In this document: positions 5,191-5,510 of the stretch, piece after piece
How positions within the stretch are numbered: position 1 is the first letter of the stretch
Layout of the letters: every line of letters starts with the position of its first letter
Source of the DNA: an uncultured Rickettsiales bacterium
GTDB lineage: Bacteria > Pseudomonadota > Alphaproteobacteria > Rickettsiales > UBA1997
NCBI GenBank assembly: GCA_944390875.1
Contig: CALXRO010000033.1
Coordinates: 1 to 5,510, forward strand
DNA: 5,510 nucleotides
Direction: 5' to 3'
Translations under genes and position numbers: made by a program
The notes under the pieces: model-generated
What the model was told of the DNA's origin: nothing
What the model saw: the letters and a program-made list of their open reading frames with translations, nothing else
Databases searched by the model: none

Positions 5191-5510
5191 CTATAACTCA
5201 GACCAATAGGTATTGGTATTATATTTTCTTTCATTATTTAATACTTCATTATCTACTAATCTATTATTTCCTACTCCAAGCAATTTACAAAACATATGAG
5301 CACTATCATAAACATACACAAAAGGTTTAAAATTACCATTATTATCTCTATAATCCAAATCAACTATTAGCGTTACAATATGAGCTGCGCCTATAAGTTT
5401 TAGGAATCTAGTTCTCATTTTTGTAGAATAAGGTATAGTAATAAATCTTGGTTTATTATGATTCGTTGTTCCTGTATAAATATTATGTCTTTTAGAAAAA
5501 GCCGCTAATA
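5191..5510 (-). CDS. C-terminal part of a possible clan CE cysteine protease or YopJ-like protein (partial)
   Basis: The minus-strand frame is open from the window edge to a TAG at 5193-5191, showing 105 residues. The ATG at 5418 has no Shine-Dalgarno motif and coding sequence continues upstream of it, so the true start is probably outside. Visible residues 42-52 (AHIVTLIVDLD) and 63-70 (FVYVYDSA) resemble the catalytic His strand and Asp turn of Ulp1/C48 proteases and YopJ-type acetyltransferases: His43, then Asp68, each on predicted beta strands. In those families a catalytic Cys follows about 45-50 residues later; here the frame ends 37 residues after Asp68, at NTNTYWSEL, and the only later Cys is Cys74, in the wrong place. 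The protein may therefore be truncated, inactive, or unrelated. It heads a same-strand block whose two following genes are broken. The family call is inference from a short pattern. Confidence 0.55.
   Translation of the reverse strand, partial: LAAFSKRHNIYTGTTNHNKPRFITIPYSTKMRTRFLKLIGAAHIVTLIVDLDYRDNNGNFKPFVYVYDSAHMFCKLLGVGNNRLVDNEVLNNERKYNTNTYWSEL

Noticed and set aside
5416..5418. ATG as the start of a 75-residue protein
   Set aside because: There is no Shine-Dalgarno motif before it and the same frame stays open, with coding-like residues, to the window edge, so it is more likely an internal Met of a longer gene.

Overview
The window is very AT-rich and bacterial. It holds NrdG2-type radical SAM, GT8, LicD and GalE genes. 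The radical SAM enzyme points to an anaerobic or facultative lifestyle, and LicD plus GT8 are typical of host-associated bacteria that decorate surface glycans. Candidate groups include Brachyspira, Fusobacteria and gut Gastranaerophilales-like cyanobacterial relatives; I cannot choose between them from sequence alone. Almost no gene start has a recognisable Shine-Dalgarno motif, and two genes appear to begin with TTG.

Left part (1-2005, minus strand): the first codons of a gene leaving the window, a spacer with a 23-bp-period tandem repeat that duplicates a TATAAT box, a membrane-anchored LicD-family protein, a strong AT-rich hairpin, and a GT8 glycosyltransferase. Centre (2077-4234, plus strand): galE, divergent from the GT8 gene, then a tightly packed pair made of a GcvH-like protein that lacks the lipoyl-lysine and an NrdG2-type radical SAM activase. 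GalE supplies UDP-galactose-type donors, GT8 enzymes use such UDP-sugars, and LicD-type enzymes add phosphocholine or similar groups, so the first three genes plausibly serve one surface polysaccharide or glycolipid. The GcvH-like/radical SAM pair looks like a separate unit.

Right part (4299-5510, minus strand): a block of three collinear genes I cannot place in a named family with confidence. The most upstream is cut by the window edge and resembles the His/Asp part of a clan CE cysteine protease or YopJ-like acetyltransferase, but no catalytic Cys is visible. The next two overlap by four bases (ATGA), and their reading frames are broken by one and two single-base shifts, after which clean coding sequence continues in another frame. 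This looks like a decaying accessory operon, unless the shifts are assembly errors or recoding. No tRNA, rRNA, CRISPR or transposase was seen.
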